64,000 nt of DNA from DRPG01 sp964655065 (lineage in GTDB: Bacteria; Myxococcota_A; UBA796; GCA-2862545), in NCBI GenBank assembly GCA_964655065.1, contig CAZZLC010000014.1:1-64000 (forward strand). Direction: 5' to 3'. The translations under genes were made by a program, and so were the position numbers. The notes beneath the pieces were generated by a model. It searched no databases, was not told where the DNA came from, and saw only the letters and a list, made by a program, of their open reading frames with translations. This document shows, piece by piece, positions 61,777 through 64,000 of this stretch. Every line of letters starts with the position of its first letter. Within the stretch, counting starts at the first letter, position 1.

Positions 61777-62483
61777 CCCCTGCCATCGAGCTTGTCGGCG
61801 TCCGCAAGTCGTTCGGACGCACCGAGGCCGTCAAGGGCATCGATCTCAGCGTGCCCCCGGGCACCTTCGTCGGGCTCATCGGCCACAACGGGGCCGGCAA
61901 GTCGACGCTCCTGCAGATGCTCGCGGGCAACCTCCGGCCGACGGAGGGGACGGTCAGGATCGGCGGCATCGACGTCGGCGCCGATCCCCGCGGGGCTCGA
62001 CGGCGGATGGGGGCCGTGCCCGAGCAGCCGCCGCTGTACGAGTGGCTGACCGCCCGTGAGTTCTTCGAGTTCGTCGCCGAGGTTCGGGGGGTCGCCGACA
62101 TCGGCATCGCCCTCGAGGTGGCGAACCTGGGCGACGACGCCGAGCGGCTCATCCGGGAGTACTCCCAGGGCATGCGCCGACGCACCGCGCTGGGGGCCGC
62201 GATGCTCGGTGAGCCAGCCGTCTTGCTGCTCGACGAAGCGCTCAACGGTCTCGACCCGCCCTCCGCCGCTCGGGTGAAGGCGCTGCTCCGAAACGCGGTG
62301 CGAGGCGGCCAGACAGTGCTGCTCTCGACGCACGTGGTGGAGACGGTGCAGTCGGTCGCCGATCGCGTGGTCATGATGGTTCGCGGCGAGGTCAAGGTGG
62401 ACGGGCTCACCGCCGAGCTCGGCGAGCAGGGGATCGAAGCCCTGTTTCTCGAGCAGCTCGGCGATCCTCGAACGCCCGGATAG
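61773..62483 (+). CDS. ABC transporter ATP-binding protein
   Basis: A 236-residue ATPase with Walker A GHNGAGKST (37-45), a signature reading YSQGMRRR (130-137) and Walker B VLLLDEALNGLD (150-161), followed by H-loop LSTHVVE. All catalytic residues are present. It starts with GTG inside the permease stop codon (GTGA) and is co-transcribed with it. Together they resemble two-part ABC-2 exporters such as drug or CcmA/NatA-type systems. The substrate is unknown; processing or release of an envelope component by the upstream metalloprotease is speculation. Confidence 0.92.
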   Translation: MTPAIELVGVRKSFGRTEAVKGIDLSVPPGTFVGLIGHNGAGKSTLLQMLAGNLRPTEGTVRIGGIDVGADPRGARRRMGAVPEQPPLYEWLTAREFFEFVAEVRGVADIGIALEVANLGDDAERLIREYSQGMRRRTALGAAMLGEPAVLLLDEALNGLDPPSAARVKALLRNAVRGGQTVLLSTHVVETVQSVADRVVMMVRGEVKVDGLTAELGEQGIEALFLEQLGDPRTPG

Positions 62484-62493
62484 ACCGCCGCCC

Positions 62494-63864
62494 ATGGCCG
62501 CCCCAACCGATCTTTCGCTCGCCGACCTCGCTGCCGCCCTGGGTGAGCAGCGGATCCGTTCCGTGGAGCTCGCCGAGCACGCGCTCGCGGCGATGGAGCT
62601 CGACGCCTATCGCACCGTCGATCCCGGGCGCACCCTCGCCATGGCGTCGCTGGCCGACGAGGCGTTCTCGCTGGGGGTCCGGACTGGCCGCCTACAGGGG
62701 GTCCCCGTCTCCGTGAAGGACCTGTACGGGGTGCCCGGCTGGCCGACGTGGGCGGGATCCCCGTCGCGGCTCCCCGCGCGCTTCGAGGCAGCGGGACCGG
62801 TGGTGACGGCGCTGCTCTCACAGATCGCCGTGGTGACCGGCAAGACCCACACCGTCGAGTTCGCGTTCGGCGGCATCGGGACCAATCCCCACGGTGGGAC
62901 TCCCGTGAACCCCTTCGACGCCCGCGACGTGCGCGTGCCCGGAGGCAGCAGCGCCGGGGCGGGGGTCAGCCTGCAGGAGGGATCGGCGTGGCTCGCGCTG
63001 GGCACCGACACGGCGGGGTCGGTGCGCATCCCCGCCGCCTGGACGGGGACCGCGGGGCTGAAGACTACGGCCTCGCGCTGGTCGACCGGAGGCATCGTTC
63101 CGCTGTCGTCCACTCTCGACACGGCAGGGCTCCTCGCCCGCACCGTCGCCGACCTCGCGTGGGGCTTCGCAGCGCTCGACCCCACCGCCAGCGACGTCGT
63201 CGAGCCGGCCGACCTCTCGTGGGTGCGCGTCGGGCGTGCTCCCGACCGTCTCTGGACCGAGGCCTCTCCTGGGGTGGTCGAGGCGGTCGAGCAAGCGCTG
63301 GCGGAGCTTCCGGTGGCCACGACGCCGCTGGCGCTTCCCGTCGACGAGGCCCTCGAGCTCTTCGGGCTGGGCGGGCCCGTCGCGGCGGAGCTCGACGCCT
63401 TTCTCACCCAGGAGCTCCCCGACCATCGCGCCACCCTCGATCCCAACGTCGCGGCCCGCGTCGCGTCCGCAGGCGAGCTGCCCGTGCGCGAGTACCTGCG
63501 GAGGCGGCGTCGGATCGATGCGCTCGCGGCGGAGGCTCGCGAGCTCCTCCTCGACGTCGACGTCGTGGTGTGTCCCACCGTGGTCAACGCGCCCCCGACC
63601 CTGGCCGAGGTCGCGGACCCTGACGCGTACCGCGTCCAGAACCTGCGGGCGCTCCGCAACACCAGCGTCGCGAACTACCTCGGGCTGTGCGCGCTCACCT
63701 TGCCCTGCGGCCTCGACTCGGCAGGGTTGCCAGTCGGAGTCATGTTGATCGGCGCCCCTCACGCGGAGGCGCGTCTGCTCGCGGTCGGTCGCGCGATCGA
63801 AGCCCGCATCGGGACGAGCCGACAGCGTCTCGGGGAGCCCGCGCGGCTCGCGGTCGGATCGTGA
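62494..63864 (+). CDS. Amidase signature family hydrolase (GatA/AtzF-like)
   Basis: A 456-residue amidase with the Ser-cisSer-Lys triad: Lys75 (VSVKDLYG), cis-Ser152 in PGGSSAGAG, and nucleophile Ser176 in GTDTAGSVRIPA. The Gly/Ser-rich signature is slightly varied (GGSSAG rather than GGSSGG). The best fit is to amidases that act on small amides rather than GatA, because no gatB or gatC is adjacent. ATG at 62494, 10 bp behind the ATPase gene. Its stop overlaps the start of the patatin-like gene (GTGA). No signal peptide. Confidence 0.9.
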   Translation: MAAPTDLSLADLAAALGEQRIRSVELAEHALAAMELDAYRTVDPGRTLAMASLADEAFSLGVRTGRLQGVPVSVKDLYGVPGWPTWAGSPSRLPARFEAAGPVVTALLSQIAVVTGKTHTVEFAFGGIGTNPHGGTPVNPFDARDVRVPGGSSAGAGVSLQEGSAWLALGTDTAGSVRIPAAWTGTAGLKTTASRWSTGGIVPLSSTLDTAGLLARTVADLAWGFAALDPTASDVVEPADLSWVRVGRAPDRLWTEASPGVVEAVEQALAELPVATTPLALPVDEALELFGLGGPVAAELDAFLTQELPDHRATLDPNVAARVASAGELPVREYLRRRRRIDALAAEARELLLDVDVVVCPTVVNAPPTLAEVADPDAYRVQNLRALRNTSVANYLGLCALTLPCGLDSAGLPVGVMLIGAPHAEARLLAVGRAIEARIGTSRQRLGEPARLAVGS

Positions 63865-64000
63865 TCGGTCTCGTCGCGCTGCTCGCCGCGGTGGCGCTCG
63901 CCCAACCTGCCGGTCCGCCACCGCTCGCCCTCGTGGTCAGCGGCGGGGTGAGCCTCGGTTCCTACCAGGCCGGCTACCTCTACTACCTGAACGAAGCGGT
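63861..64000 (+). CDS. Patatin-like protein, 3' end outside the window
   Basis: GTG at 63861 overlaps the amidase stop. The 46 codons seen encode a signal peptide (MIGLVALLAAVALA) and then ALVVSGGVSLGSYQAGYLYYL. This matches the Gly-rich oxyanion loop at the start of patatin-like phospholipases (consensus GGGxxG...G), so the protein is probably an exported lipid acyl hydrolase. The catalytic GxSxG and DG motifs would lie further on. In the loop the third Gly is Val (SGGVSLG). Identification rests on this short segment only. Confidence 0.65.
   Translation, partial: MIGLVALLAAVALAQPAGPPPLALVVSGGVSLGSYQAGYLYYLNEA

Noticed and set aside
1..64000. tRNA, rRNA, CRISPR, transposase and phage genes
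   Set aside because: No cloverleaf arms, repeat-spacer arrays, DDE transposase motifs or terminal inverted repeats were seen in gaps or genes. Short tRNAs could be missed by eye.

Overview
The window is GC-rich, gene-dense DNA from a free-living Gram-negative bacterium. The most likely source is a myxobacterium or a close relative (Myxococcota, formerly Deltaproteobacteria). The reasons are a CdnL/CarD-type RNA polymerase regulator, six eukaryote-like Ser/Thr kinases in one window (three of them very large kinase-ATPase-TPR fusions), a PP2C phosphatase, many predicted lipoproteins, GTG/TTG starts and very tight gene packing. This placement is inference from gene content; no rRNA or taxonomic marker was compared. 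I see no tRNA or rRNA gene, insertion sequence, prophage or CRISPR array.

Layout. 0-6.3 kb: cysS (its last few codons lie outside the window), cdnL, a divergent lipoprotein gene with a clear terminator, a sigma-70 family factor and a hybrid histidine kinase. 6.3-9.7 kb: two divergent Ser/Thr kinase genes (one carrying an FGE-like domain) around a short direct-repeat element, then a membrane-anchored helix-hairpin-helix protein. 9.8-18.7 kb: mostly housekeeping genes. These are an RNase II/R-family enzyme with an unrecognised N-terminal half coupled to an HNH-like protein, an alpha/beta hydrolase, gpsA, rpiA coupled to mtfA, a PilT-like ATPase that has lost its Walker A motif, and two SRPBCC-like proteins. 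18.7-33.3 kb is the signalling island: a VWA lipoprotein, three kinase-STAND ATPase-TPR giants (1120-1163 aa) on one strand, an acyl-CoA dehydrogenase behind a FadR-type operator, and a divergent PP2C phosphatase.

33.3-43.5 kb: a lipoprotein, a prolyl oligopeptidase, two unknown proteins, and a type-I-secretion-like operon (ABC exporter, HlyD-type adaptor, TolC) followed by a small winged-helix regulator. The exporter ATPase has degenerate catalytic motifs. 43.9-48.6 kb: a Gld-type ABC system (ATPase, a GldF-GldG fusion, a DUF4340 protein) joined by ATGA overlaps. 48.7-54.8 kb: a tandem retropepsin lipoprotein, a bestrophin-like channel, a DUF1641 protein, a trypsin/PDZ protease below a small pacifastin-like Cys-rich lipoprotein, an NfeD-like protein and a dihydroorotase-like protein without metal ligands. 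54.9-64 kb: recQ, a DsbD-like transmembrane thiol reductase, and a coupled run of metzincin-like lipoprotein, ABC permease, ABC ATPase, amidase and the start of a patatin-like protein.

Recurring themes are same-strand genes coupled by 1-4 nt overlaps, convergent genes whose stop codons nearly or exactly touch, and several proteins that keep a fold but have lost catalytic residues (PilT-like, ABC exporter, dihydroorotase-like, FGE-like).
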